DNA of 50,698 nucleotides from an uncultured Myxococcales bacterium. GTDB taxonomy: Bacteria; Myxococcota_A; Polyangia; Fen-1088. The translations under genes and the position numbers were made by a program. Within the stretch, counting starts at the first letter, position 1; each line of letters starts with the position of its first letter. A model generated the notes under the pieces. It was given only the letters and a program-made list of their open reading frames with translations. It searched no databases and was not told the origin of the DNA. The stretch lies in contig CALAOV010000018.1 in assembly GCA_937889515.1 (NCBI GenBank), forward strand, positions 1 to 50,698, written 5' to 3'. Positions 24,371 through 32,727 of the stretch are shown piece by piece.

Positions 24371-25717
24371 CTAGGCGGCGATGCCGGGCAGGGGCGTCTT
24401 GCTCGTCCCGGTCAGCCCCGGATCCCCGAACCCCGTGTAGCTGGTGATCCCCATCGCCTCGCAGATGTTGAGCAGCACGCGCTCGTGCCGTTCGGTCGAG
24501 TTGATGTAGCGGCCGTTGGCGGCGGTCTTGAGGTACCCGTTGTTGCCGCCGGCCAGCACGAACCGCATCGACTGCTGGTTGTGGTTCTGGGCGTCGCCCA
24601 TGTCGCGGGCCCAGACCATGAGCGTGGTGTCGAAGAGCGTCTTGGTCGAGTCCAGCGGATCCTGGAAACCCTTGAGAAGGTTGATGAGGGCGATGAACTG
24701 CTTGCAGAGGTAGGCCTCGAACAAGGTGAGGTTCGCGTAGTTGGAGGCGGCGCCGCTGTGGATGTAGCCGCCGTGCTGGTCGTCGGAGGGGATGCCCGGC
24801 GTGTTGACGATGAGCCGCTGGTCGTTGCCGTACTCGAGGCCGGCGACCCGGGTGATGTCGCAGGCAAAGGCGCTGGCGATGATCTGCTGGTGGATCAGGT
24901 TCGCCGCCAGCGCGTCGAGGTCGGTCATGAACTGCATGGTGCTGTCCGCGCCGGGCGTGGGCGGTTTCATGCAGCCGTTGCCGGTGGGCACGGTCTGCGA
25001 GAGCTTGTTCTCGAGCTGGCGGATCGAGTCGAGGTGCGCGTCCATCTTGGCGCTCTCGTTGTTGCCCAGCGTCCCCTTGAGGGTGGTGATCTCACCGGTG
25101 ATGAGATCGAGGATGCTCTGCCGGCGGGCCAGCAGCTGGGCGGCCGACATGCCAGCCGGCAGGGCGCTGCCGAAGACCGTCGTGTAGGCGGAAAGGGGTG
25201 AGCCGGTCGTCGGCAGGTTGGTACCGCTGGCGCCGCCATAGAACTGGGTGTTGCCGTTGTTCTCGCTGGTGTTGGCGCCCAGCAGCAAGGAGGCAATGGG
25301 GCGGTTGACGCCCGAGGCGACCAGCTTGTTGGCGATGAACTGGTCGACGGAGATCTTGATGACCGGCACGTTGTTCACGGCGTAGTACCCGTTGCCCTGG
25401 CCCGTGAGGCTGTCCGAGCTGCCGTGCCCGTCGTTGGGGTTGCCGCTGGGCATTCCCTCGACCAGCACGACGTTGCTCGCCACCGTCGACAGCGGCTGCG
25501 TCATCGCGCTCCAGGTCGTGATGCTCCCGTCGGAGGCGATGCTGGGCGGGGTCCACAGGGGCGGGTAGGTGCCCATGGTGCAGAACAGCAGCACGCGCGA
25601 CGACTGGTTCGCCGCCGCGGCGCGGGCCTGGCGCCGCAGGCTCAGGTTGATGAACGGCGCGAGCAGGAGGCCGGCGCCCACGCTGCCCACGAACTGTCTG
25701 CGGCTAGGCTTGCGCAT
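24371..25717 (-). CDS. DUF1552 family exported protein, Tat signal
   Basis: 448 residues. The N terminus has a twin-arginine signal (KPSRRQFVGSVGAGLLLAPF), predicting export in folded form. Family signatures include LFCTMGTYPPLWTPP, LVEGMPSGNPNDGHGSSDSL, ADSTMQFMTDLDALAANLIH, DITRVAGLEYGNDQRL, DDQHGGYIHSG, and TLMVWARDMGDAQNHNQQSM. DUF1552 is almost always found next to DUF1592 and is common in Planctomycetota and Myxococcota; its activity is not established. The gene starts 11 nt after the DUF1592 stop, with GGGGAAACGC before ATG. The frame stays open far upstream, through the DUF1592 gene, but the Tat signal fixes the start. Confidence 0.9.
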   Translation of the reverse strand: MRKPSRRQFVGSVGAGLLLAPFINLSLRRQARAAAANQSSRVLLFCTMGTYPPLWTPPSIASDGSITTWSAMTQPLSTVASNVVLVEGMPSGNPNDGHGSSDSLTGQGNGYYAVNNVPVIKISVDQFIANKLVASGVNRPIASLLLGANTSENNGNTQFYGGASGTNLPTTGSPLSAYTTVFGSALPAGMSAAQLLARRQSILDLITGEITTLKGTLGNNESAKMDAHLDSIRQLENKLSQTVPTGNGCMKPPTPGADSTMQFMTDLDALAANLIHQQIIASAFACDITRVAGLEYGNDQRLIVNTPGIPSDDQHGGYIHSGAASNYANLTLFEAYLCKQFIALINLLKGFQDPLDSTKTLFDTTLMVWARDMGDAQNHNQQSMRFVLAGGNNGYLKTAANGRYINSTERHERVLLNICEAMGITSYTGFGDPGLTGTSKTPLPGIAA

Positions 25718-25728
25718 GCGTTTCCCCT

Positions 25729-27465
25729 CTAGTCCTGAACCCGGGTGGTGAAGTTCGGCGCGTGGAGAATCGCCATCAGCACGCTCTGGAGCGCAAAGCC
25801 TTTGGATTGCGCCTCCTGGTAGATCGAGTCGTAAGTGCAGCCGTCCTGACTCCAGGAGCTCGAGCCGTAAGAGAAGTACGTCCAGTACCGCATCATGCAG
25901 CGGGAGACGTCGTCGCTCTGCGCCAGGTAGGCGGAGAGGCTGCCCGTTCCGGACAACCCGGTGATGGTGTCGTCCTTCCCCTCCGGATCGCCGAAGATCG
26001 TGCCCGTGTCGACCACCGGCAGGCCGTTGTCGGTGGTGCGGTACCGGCCCCAGCCGTCGTAGTTCTCGAACGCGAACCCGATCCAGTCCATCAGCTTGTG
26101 GCAGCTGGCGCAGGTGCCCTGTTCGTGCTCGTTGATGAAATGGTCGCGGGTGGTCTCCACGGTGGTCGACGGCATGAAGGTGGTGTTGAGGCCGGGGGGC
26201 GGCGGCGCGATGTCCTGGCAGAGCATCCGCGAACGGACCATGTGGCCGCGCTGGGTGGGGGAGTCGGTGCTGGGGCGCGCGTACCCGTTCAAGATCGTCC
26301 CGGTGGCGAGCAGGCCCGGATCGCGGCTGGTCCCCGCGTAGGGGACGCTCTTGAACGCGGTGGTGAGGCCGGTCGCCGAGATCCCGTAGTAGGTGGCGAG
26401 CTCCTGATTCAAGAACGAGTGGTCGGCGGTGAGGACCGAACCGATGGTGCCGCTGCCGTTGAAGGCCTCCAAGATCAGATCCTGCGACTCGGTGGCCATG
26501 TCGTCCTGCAGAGACTGCGTGAGCACGTAGACGGTGTTGTCCTTGGCGGTGGTGTAAAGGCGCGGCAGGCCCAGCCAGCCGTTCATGAAGCCCATCACGG
26601 CGGTCGCGTTGCTGGCGCTGCTGGTGGCCAGAAGGCGCTGCGCCTGCTGGTCGACCATCGCTGTCATGGTCGTGCTGCCGCTGGCGACCGCGTCGGCCGC
26701 GGTCAGCAGGGTGTCGTCGGGGGCGTTGCCGCTCAGCGTGTAGGCCAGCTCGGCCGCGACCTCGTAGGCCGTCAGCGCGAAGGCGCTGCCGCTTTTGGCC
26801 CCGAGCTCGCTCCGGTAGAGAAAGTAGGGCGACTGCAACATCGCCGAGATGACGATCTGAGCGCCGTCCGAGTTCGAGCTTCCGGCCATGAACAGCGTGC
26901 TGTAGGTGGCGATGCGCGGGTCGCCGGCGGCCAGCGTGGTGCGGAAGGCGCGCCGGCCGAAGGCCTGGATGAACTGTGTCGCGCAGGTGGTGGCGGGCGT
27001 TCCCGTCGACGTCGCCGCGCAGGCGGCGAACTGATTGAGTTGCCCGGCCGAGGCCGCCCAGGCCGCGACCGCCTCGGCGTTGTCCTCCAGCTGCGAGGCG
27101 TTGAGGCCCTGCACGAGGAGCGAGTTCGCATCGATCGAAAAGCCGAGCGTGGTCGGATCGCTGAACACCGTCGAGACGGGCGCGGTGCCCGCCGTGTCGT
27201 TGAAGATGCTGTGGATGCTGGCCGCGAACTCGGGTCCGCTCAGACGCCACAGCTTGCGCGGGCCCGGGGCGTTGCTGGTGCAGGGATCGGGCGGGCTCAA
27301 GGTGCTGGGCTGCTGCATCACCGTCGGCCCGGCGTCGGGGTTGGCGCCGCCGCCCGTGCCGCCACCGCCGGTCCCGCTGTCTCCGCCGCCGATGTTGCCG
27401 CGGCCTGCGCAGCCGGAGGCGATCAGGACGCCGATGCCGGCGGCTAGAAGAGAGGGGCGTTGCAT
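25729..27465 (-). CDS. DUF1592/DUF1588/DUF1595-type c-heme lipoprotein
   Basis: 578 residues. The lipobox IASGC at 15-19 is followed by a Gly-rich tether (RGNIGGGDSGTGGGGTGGGA), so it is a surface or periplasmic lipoprotein. Domains resemble the DUF1595/DUF1592/DUF1588/DUF1585 series: LSGPEFAASIHSIFNDTAGT, FGRRAFRTTL, MLQSPYFLYRSELG, YEVAAELAYTLSGNAPDD, DHSFLNQELATYYGI. A heme-type CASCH lies near residue 451 (EQGTCASCHKLMDWIGFAFE). Redox function is plausible; substrate unknown. A strong AGGAGG lies 4 nt before ATG and a promoter candidate lies at 27520-27547. It forms an operon with the DUF1552 gene. Confidence 0.9.
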   Translation of the reverse strand: MQRPSLLAAGIGVLIASGCAGRGNIGGGDSGTGGGGTGGGANPDAGPTVMQQPSTLSPPDPCTSNAPGPRKLWRLSGPEFAASIHSIFNDTAGTAPVSTVFSDPTTLGFSIDANSLLVQGLNASQLEDNAEAVAAWAASAGQLNQFAACAATSTGTPATTCATQFIQAFGRRAFRTTLAAGDPRIATYSTLFMAGSSNSDGAQIVISAMLQSPYFLYRSELGAKSGSAFALTAYEVAAELAYTLSGNAPDDTLLTAADAVASGSTTMTAMVDQQAQRLLATSSASNATAVMGFMNGWLGLPRLYTTAKDNTVYVLTQSLQDDMATESQDLILEAFNGSGTIGSVLTADHSFLNQELATYYGISATGLTTAFKSVPYAGTSRDPGLLATGTILNGYARPSTDSPTQRGHMVRSRMLCQDIAPPPPGLNTTFMPSTTVETTRDHFINEHEQGTCASCHKLMDWIGFAFENYDGWGRYRTTDNGLPVVDTGTIFGDPEGKDDTITGLSGTGSLSAYLAQSDDVSRCMMRYWTYFSYGSSSWSQDGCTYDSIYQEAQSKGFALQSVLMAILHAPNFTTRVQD

Positions 27466-27519
27466 AAGACCTCCTGCGGGACGAACGACGAATAAGGATA
27501 GGGAGGCGAGACCTCTCCA

Positions 27520-27547
27520 ATGTTATCGCAACAATCGCGCAGGTCAA
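27520..27547 (-). promoter_or_regulatory. Sigma70-like promoter for DUF1592-DUF1552 operon
   Basis: On the minus strand TTGACC (27547-27542) is separated by 16 nt from TAACAT (27525-27520), about 55 nt before the DUF1592 start. The boxes are near consensus and the position suits a short leader. Confidence 0.45.
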
Positions 27548-27579
27548 TCCACCGGTTCCCGGGCATGCGACCCCTCGGG

Positions 27580-29997
27580 TCAGGCGGGCTCGAAGCGCGC
27601 GCCGCCCGACTCCGGGGAAGCGGCGACGTCGAGGACCAGACGGCCCGGGATCTGGGGGCTGCCAGGGGGCGTCCAGGCGGCCTTGCGGGTCTTGCCCTTG
27701 GTGACCAGATCGCGAAGCTGCGTGTCGGTGAGTCGTTTGCCGGCGGACTCGAACCAGACCACGAATGAGCAGCCCTCCCGCCAGCGGGAGCAGCCCCAGC
27801 CGCGCTTGCCGGCCAGCAGCGGCCCCCGTTTACAGCGCGGGCAGGTCAACTCTGCCGTGGAAGTGGTCGCCGGGGCCTTGGCGGCTGTCGGCGGCGCCGA
27901 CGCCTCCGGATTCGCCGGCGGCGCCGCCGCGGCGCCCCGACCCACCGGCGACCGCCGGATCGCGTCCACCACCTCGCCCACGTAGCGGGCGATGTCGCTC
28001 ATGAACGCCGCGCGCGTCTCCTGTCCGCGTGCGACGCGGGCCAGGCGGGCTTCCCAGGAACCGGTCAGCTCGGGTGAGGCCAGACTGGCGACGGGCAGCC
28101 CCTCGACCAGCGCGATGCCCAGCGCCGTGGGGACGATCTGCTTGCCCTGGCGGGCGACGAAGGTGCGTCGCACCAGCGTCTCGATCGTCGAGGCCCGCGT
28201 GGCGGGCGTGCCGAGGCCGGTGTCCTTCATGGCGGCGCGCAGCGCCTCGTCCTCGATCTCGCGACCCGCGTACTCCATCGCGCCGAGCAGCGTGGCCTCG
28301 GTGTGGCGCGGCGGCGGCTTGGTCTGTTTGGCCAGGCTGTCGAACGCGCCGTCGAGGCGCTGGCCCTCCGAAAGCGGCGGCAGCGTCGACGCCAGCTCCG
28401 CCTCGGCGTCGGGATCCTTGCCGTCGCCGCGCCGGGTCTCGCCGAGCTGGGCGACCTCCTGCCAACCCGCCGCCAGTCGGACCCGGCCCCGCGCGAAAAA
28501 CCTGTCCGGCGGCCCAGGCAGCGCGGCCAGCACCGTCTCCTCGGCCGGGGAGGGGGCCTCCACCGGCGTTGGGGTCCTGCTCGCTCCGGGCGGTGCGACG
28601 CCGGACCCGCCGACGCGGATCACGACGTCGGTGAGGGCGAACTCCGCGTCCGGGTAGAACACCCCCAGGAAGCGGCGCACCACCAGATCGAACACCCGCC
28701 GCTCGTCCGTCTGCAGGGCATCCAGGCGGACGGCCTTGCCGGTGGGGATGATGGCGTGGTGGTCGTGAACCTTGGCGTCGTCGAACACCCGCTTGGACTT
28801 GGCGGGTGGTGCGGCGAGCAGGGTTTGTGCGAATGGCGCGTACTCCGGGATCTGGGTCAGGCCGCGGAACAGCTTGGGCATCTCCGCGGCCAGATCGCTG
28901 GACAGCGTGCGCGCGTCGGTTCGCGGGTAGGTCAAGATCTTGTGGCGCTCGTAGAGGGCCTGCGCGGCCTCCAGCGTGCGAGTGGCGCTCAGGCCGAAGC
29001 GCCGGTTCGCCGTTCGCTGCAGCGAGGTCAGATCGAAGAGTTGCGGCGCGGGCTCGCGGGTCTTTTTCTGGCGCAGGCTCTCCACCACGGGGCCCTGGGT
29101 GTCGGCCGCCGCGCCATGGGCCGAGGTGCGCGCGACGACCTCGGCGGCGAGCGCCAGCGTCCCGAGCCGGTTGACCGTCGCACTATCGTTGGCACCCGCG
29201 CGGGCGCCGCGCGTGCCCCAGCCGGCGTGGAACGACGCGCGCGGCGCGTCCCCGCCGGTACCGAATGTCCCCCGCACCTCCCAGTAGTCCTTCGGACGGA
29301 AGGCGGTGATGGCCTGCTCGCGCCTCACGACGATCGCCAGCGTCGGCGTCTGCACGCGCCCGATCGAGTAGACCGGCGAACGCGCGGGGTGGCCCCCCCG
29401 CTGGCCCGCGGCCCGGGCCGGCGTCCGCTGGGGGCGCGGTGCGGGCGAACGATCTCGGTGGGTGACCGTGACCGCGCGGGTGGCGTTCATGCCGACCAGC
29501 CAGTCCGCTTCCGATCGGCAGCGCGCCGCATCCCCCAGCGCGTCGTACTCGGTGCCCGGCTTCAGCGCCGCGAAGCCGCGCCCGATCGCCTCGTCGGTCA
29601 TGGACGAGATCCAGAGCCGCCGGGTGGGCAGACGGCTGCCGGCGATCTCGTACACATACCGGAAGATCAGCTCTCCCTCGCGGCCGGCGTCGCAGGCGTT
29701 CACCACCTCGGAGAAGCGCCGATCGCAAAGCAGCTCGCGGACGGCGCGCAGCTGGTCGCGGGTGCTTTCCACCGGGCGAAGCTTGAACGCCGCCGGGATC
29801 ATCGGCAGCGCGTCGAGCCGCCAGGCCTTCCAGCGACCGTCGTACGAGGCGGGCTCGTCCAGCTCCACCAGGTGCCCGATACACCAGGTAATCACCCGCC
29901 GGGAATCGCCGAGCGCGTGCCGACCCGAGCCGCGAACGCCCAGCACGCGCGCGAGATCGCGGGCGACGGACGGCTTCTCGGCGATCACGAGCTGCAT
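27580..29997 (-). CDS. topB: DNA topoisomerase III
   Basis: 805 residues, a type IA topoisomerase that passes single strands to decatenate DNA. The Toprim domain has E7 in LVIAEKPSVARD and the acidic CDAGREGELIFRYVYE at 102-117; the active-site Tyr lies near residue 354 in ILTYPRTDARTLSSDL. SIGRVQTPTLAIVVRRE and DTGLGTPATRASTIETL are further signatures. A short low-complexity insert (APRPQRTPARAAGQ) lies before SIGRVQTP. The C terminus has a zinc ribbon (LTCPRCKRGPLLAGKRGWGC then CSFVVWF) and a basic tail, typical of DNA-binding ends. It is a single gene, convergent to nothing and 114 nt from the DUF1592 start. Confidence 0.93.
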   Translation of the reverse strand: MQLVIAEKPSVARDLARVLGVRGSGRHALGDSRRVITWCIGHLVELDEPASYDGRWKAWRLDALPMIPAAFKLRPVESTRDQLRAVRELLCDRRFSEVVNACDAGREGELIFRYVYEIAGSRLPTRRLWISSMTDEAIGRGFAALKPGTEYDALGDAARCRSEADWLVGMNATRAVTVTHRDRSPAPRPQRTPARAAGQRGGHPARSPVYSIGRVQTPTLAIVVRREQAITAFRPKDYWEVRGTFGTGGDAPRASFHAGWGTRGARAGANDSATVNRLGTLALAAEVVARTSAHGAAADTQGPVVESLRQKKTREPAPQLFDLTSLQRTANRRFGLSATRTLEAAQALYERHKILTYPRTDARTLSSDLAAEMPKLFRGLTQIPEYAPFAQTLLAAPPAKSKRVFDDAKVHDHHAIIPTGKAVRLDALQTDERRVFDLVVRRFLGVFYPDAEFALTDVVIRVGGSGVAPPGASRTPTPVEAPSPAEETVLAALPGPPDRFFARGRVRLAAGWQEVAQLGETRRGDGKDPDAEAELASTLPPLSEGQRLDGAFDSLAKQTKPPPRHTEATLLGAMEYAGREIEDEALRAAMKDTGLGTPATRASTIETLVRRTFVARQGKQIVPTALGIALVEGLPVASLASPELTGSWEARLARVARGQETRAAFMSDIARYVGEVVDAIRRSPVGRGAAAAPPANPEASAPPTAAKAPATTSTAELTCPRCKRGPLLAGKRGWGCSRWREGCSFVVWFESAGKRLTDTQLRDLVTKGKTRKAAWTPPGSPQIPGRLVLDVAASPESGGARFEPA

Positions 29998-30041
29998 GCG
30001 CGGATCAGTGTATCGGCCGCCGTCCCCGGCGGTTCACCCCA

Positions 30042-30149
30042 TCAATACTTTTTCTCGGCCTTCTTGAGCCGCTTGGCTTCCTTCTTCTCCTTCGGGGTCT
30101 TGCTGGGCGCCTTCTTGACGTTCTTCTTCGAATCCTGGCTCTTGCTCAT
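30042..30149 (-). CDS. 35-residue Lys-rich small protein
   Basis: ATG 30149 is preceded by GGGAGA at 4-nt spacing. The product begins MSKSQDSKKNVKKAPSK, continues TPKEKKEAKRLKKAEKKY, and is more than one third Lys, with no hydrophobic core. Small basic proteins of this type are probably intrinsically disordered nucleic-acid or ribosome binders, which is inference. The stop is TGA at 30042-30044. It lies 44 nt upstream of topB on the same strand, so the two may be co-transcribed. Confidence 0.6.
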   Translation of the reverse strand: MSKSQDSKKNVKKAPSKTPKEKKEAKRLKKAEKKY

Positions 30150-30291
30150 GGGGTCTCCCTGGTTGACGGTGGCAGCTTGCTTCGAACAGCACATGGTAGT
30201 CGCCCAGAGGTAAGGATGACCAAGTTTCGGGCGCCGATTTTCGAGGGGGTCACCGGATTAGGCGGTAGCCTCCCGGACCGGGGGACAGCCC

Positions 30292-31587
30292 ATGGCGGAA
30301 GAAGAGAGCGGGGCCGGTGGGGCGGCGCTGCCCGGGCGGCGGGCCACCCTCGAATCGTGGCGTGCCGAGGTCCTGCACGGGATGCTGACGGTCGCCGCCG
30401 TGGCCTCTCCGATCGTCGCGGTCGTGGCGATGGCGTTACCGTCGACCCCACACACCTGGCCGAAGATCGTCCTCTTCGCGGCCGGCGGGATCTGCTTCCC
30501 GGTGCTCCGCTTCGTCCCGCGGTTGTCGGTGCCCCTGCGGGCCTCTCTCGCGATCGTGCTCGCGTTCGGGACCGCGGTGATCGCCCTCGTCACCTCTGGG
30601 TTCAGCGCGGGGCCGGGCGTGGTCCTGGCGGCGACCAGCATCTTCGCCGTGATCTTCCTGGGGCGACTGAGGGGCCTTCTGTTCATCGGGCTCTCGGTGC
30701 TGGCATTTTTCGTGATCGGCGCGCTGGCCGCGCGCGGCGCCCTCACCATTCCGGCGGTCGAGCTCGATCCGCATCGCATGCGCAACTGGACCCGCATCGG
30801 CATCGCCTTCGCGGTCCTGAGCTGTCTGCTGACCAGCGCGATCGACTTCGTGATTCGCCACGTCGAAGCCAGCTTCCGCGCCACCACCGCGGCCCTGGTC
30901 GAGCTGCGGCTCGCCCACCGACGTCTGGGCCAGCTCCACGGGCGTCTCGAAGCCGCCAAGGAGGAGGAGCGGCGGTTCATCGCCCACGAGCTCCACGACG
31001 AGCTCGGGCAGATGCTCACCGCGCTCAAGCTCCGACTGCAACTGCATCCGAGCAGCTGTCCGGGCGGCAAGACCGCCGCGCCGGTCGAGGGCCTCCCCGA
31101 CCCGTTGCAGCTCGTCGATCAGATCATCACGCAGGTGCGCACCTTGTCGGGCGATCTCCGGCCACCCCTGCTCGACGAGGTGGGGTTGGTTCCGGCGCTG
31201 CGCGCCTATCTCCAGAGCCAGGAGGTGCTGTCGGGGGTGGTGATGGACTTCGACGCCGGCGCGCCGCTCGCCGCCGATGCCCGACAGCCGGACTTCGAGA
31301 TCGCCTGCTTTCGCGTGGTCCAGGAATCGGTCACCAACGCTCTCCGCCATGCCTCCGCCCGCCACGTCTGGGTGCAGCTGACCGGCCAGGGCGACCGCAT
31401 GTCGCTCTCGATCCGAGACGACGGGCGTGGGTTCGATACCGGGACGCTCGACGGGGCGGCCGCCGCCGGTCACCTGGGCGTCGTGGGGATGCGCGAGCGG
31501 GTTCGCGCGCGTGGTGGCGTCTTCACGCTGACCTCGCGCCCGGGCGCCGGCACGGCGGTCGAGATCGAAATACCGGTTCGAGCGTGA
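30292..31587 (+). CDS. NarL-class sensor histidine kinase (HisKA_3)
   Basis: 431 residues. The N-terminal half has about five or six membrane helices (LTVAAVASPIVAVVAMALP, ASLAIVLAFGTAVIALVTSG, LLFIGLSVLAFFVIGALAAR). A coiled linker leads to the HisKA_3 box with H235 in RRFIAHELHDELGQMLTALK, and a short ATPase domain: VVQESVTNALRHASARHVWV (N box), IRDDGRGFD (G1), LGVVGMRERVRARGG and PGAGTAVEIEIPV. These match NarX/LiaS-type kinases, which normally signal to a LuxR-type regulator, but none lies next to it. GGGGGA lies 6 nt before ATG. The gene is divergent from the small Lys-rich gene. Confidence 0.9.
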   Translation: MAEEESGAGGAALPGRRATLESWRAEVLHGMLTVAAVASPIVAVVAMALPSTPHTWPKIVLFAAGGICFPVLRFVPRLSVPLRASLAIVLAFGTAVIALVTSGFSAGPGVVLAATSIFAVIFLGRLRGLLFIGLSVLAFFVIGALAARGALTIPAVELDPHRMRNWTRIGIAFAVLSCLLTSAIDFVIRHVEASFRATTAALVELRLAHRRLGQLHGRLEAAKEEERRFIAHELHDELGQMLTALKLRLQLHPSSCPGGKTAAPVEGLPDPLQLVDQIITQVRTLSGDLRPPLLDEVGLVPALRAYLQSQEVLSGVVMDFDAGAPLAADARQPDFEIACFRVVQESVTNALRHASARHVWVQLTGQGDRMSLSIRDDGRGFDTGTLDGAAAAGHLGVVGMRERVRARGGVFTLTSRPGAGTAVEIEIPVRA

Positions 31588-31660
31588 CCCGCTAGACATT
31601 GCGGTGCGCGCGCAGGTCGTGCCATGGTCCGGCGCGTAGCGCGAACCCGCGGAGGACGAT

Positions 31661-32542
31661 GTGATCGATCTGCCCATTGCCGTCGGAGGTCTGATCGTCG
31701 GCTTCATCGTGGGCCTGACCGGCGTGGGCGGCGGCGCGCTCATGACGCCCATGCTGGTGCTGATCTTCGGGGTGCCCCCGCTGGCGGCGGTGTCGAGCGA
31801 TGTGGTGGCCGCCGTGATCATGAAGCCGATCGGGGGCGGCGTTCATCTGCGTCGCGGCACGGTGAAGCTCGGCCTCGTGAAGTGGTTGATGGTGGGTTCG
31901 CTGCCCTGTGCGTTCGCCGGCGTGCTCCTGCTCAAGAGCACCGGCTCGGGCGAGGCGTTGCAGGCGCACATCAAGCTCGGCCTGGGCTATGCGCTGTTGC
32001 TGGCCTCCGCCGGGATCCTGGTGCGCCCGCTGCTGGTCCGGCGCCGGACCCAGGTCGTGCCGGCGGCGAATGTCGCGGTCAAGATCCTGCCCACGATTCT
32101 GATCGGCGCCTTTGGCGGGCTCATCGTCGGCATGACTTCGGTCGGGTCGGGATCGCTCATGATCGTTCTGCTCCTGCTGCTCTACCCGCAATACAGCCTG
32201 TCCGACCTGGTCGGCACCGATCTGGTGCAAGCCATTCCCCTGGTCTCTTCCGCCGCCCTCGGCCACATCTTGCTGGGGGATTTCAAGCTGGCGCTGACGG
32301 GATCGATCCTGGTGGGGGCGATCCCGGGGGTCTATTTCGGCGCGCGGCTGTCGACCCGGGCGCCCGATGGTGTCCTGCGCCCGATCCTGGTGGTCGCGCT
32401 GTCGTCGTCGGCGCTCAAGCTGGTCGGCGTCAGCAACGCCGTGCTCCCGTACGCGATTCCCATCATTGCGGTGTTTGTTTTCGCGATGGCCATTCCCGAC
32501 CTGCGCCGGGCGCTCGCGCTGCGCAAGTCGGTCGGCTCCTAG
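31661..32542 (+). CDS. TauE/SafE family membrane permease
   Basis: 293 residues with about eight membrane helices. It begins IDLPIAVGGLIVGFIVGLTG with the family's GVGGGALMTPMLVLIFGVPP motif and repeats it in the second half as GLIVGMTSVGSGSLMIVLLL, giving the expected two-fold repeat. LGDFKLALTGSILVGAIPGV is the usual later loop. TauE/SafE proteins are thought to export sulfite, sulfoacetate or similar anions. Start GTG 31661 has GGAGGA 4 nt upstream. With the YeeE pair elsewhere in the window it adds to the sulfur-transport theme, but substrates cannot be read from sequence. Confidence 0.88.
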   Translation: MIDLPIAVGGLIVGFIVGLTGVGGGALMTPMLVLIFGVPPLAAVSSDVVAAVIMKPIGGGVHLRRGTVKLGLVKWLMVGSLPCAFAGVLLLKSTGSGEALQAHIKLGLGYALLLASAGILVRPLLVRRRTQVVPAANVAVKILPTILIGAFGGLIVGMTSVGSGSLMIVLLLLLYPQYSLSDLVGTDLVQAIPLVSSAALGHILLGDFKLALTGSILVGAIPGVYFGARLSTRAPDGVLRPILVVALSSSALKLVGVSNAVLPYAIPIIAVFVFAMAIPDLRRALALRKSVGS

Positions 32543-32551
32543 CCGATCGGC

Positions 32552-32580
32552 GGGAAGGGGAAGGGGAAGGGGGCGCCCCC
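32552..32580 (+). promoter_or_regulatory. G-quadruplex motif overlapping a 12-bp palindrome
   Basis: From 32552 to 32573 the plus strand reads G3-AA-G4-AA-G4-AA-G5, a textbook quadruplex pattern with 2-nt loops. It runs into GGGGGCGCCCCC (32569-32580), a perfect 12-bp palindrome, so a hairpin and a quadruplex would compete. It begins 9 nt after the TauE stop and could serve as a transcription end or roadblock. Confidence 0.6.
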
Positions 32581-32727
32581 GCGGGAACAGGTGCCCTTGA
32601 CCGGAATCGCCCGAGCGAAGATGCTGCGGGTTGCTAGCTGGGCGGCCGGGGGGCGTACCAGGACAACAATCTGAACCCAAGCCCCCGCCTCCGATCCGGT
32701 TTCGTTGGGGGAGCCCACGCCGCCTCG

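Noticed and set aside
25762-27447. 561-codon plus-strand frame opposite the DUF1592 gene
   Set aside because: The minus strand has a lipobox, CxxCH and family motifs; this one has none.
24371-27547. One long minus-strand frame of 1058 codons
   Set aside because: The upstream two-thirds is an out-of-frame shadow of DUF1592; the twin-arginine signal sets the real start at 25717.
28303-30213. 636-codon plus-strand frame opposite topB
   Set aside because: The minus strand encodes topoisomerase III with all motifs.
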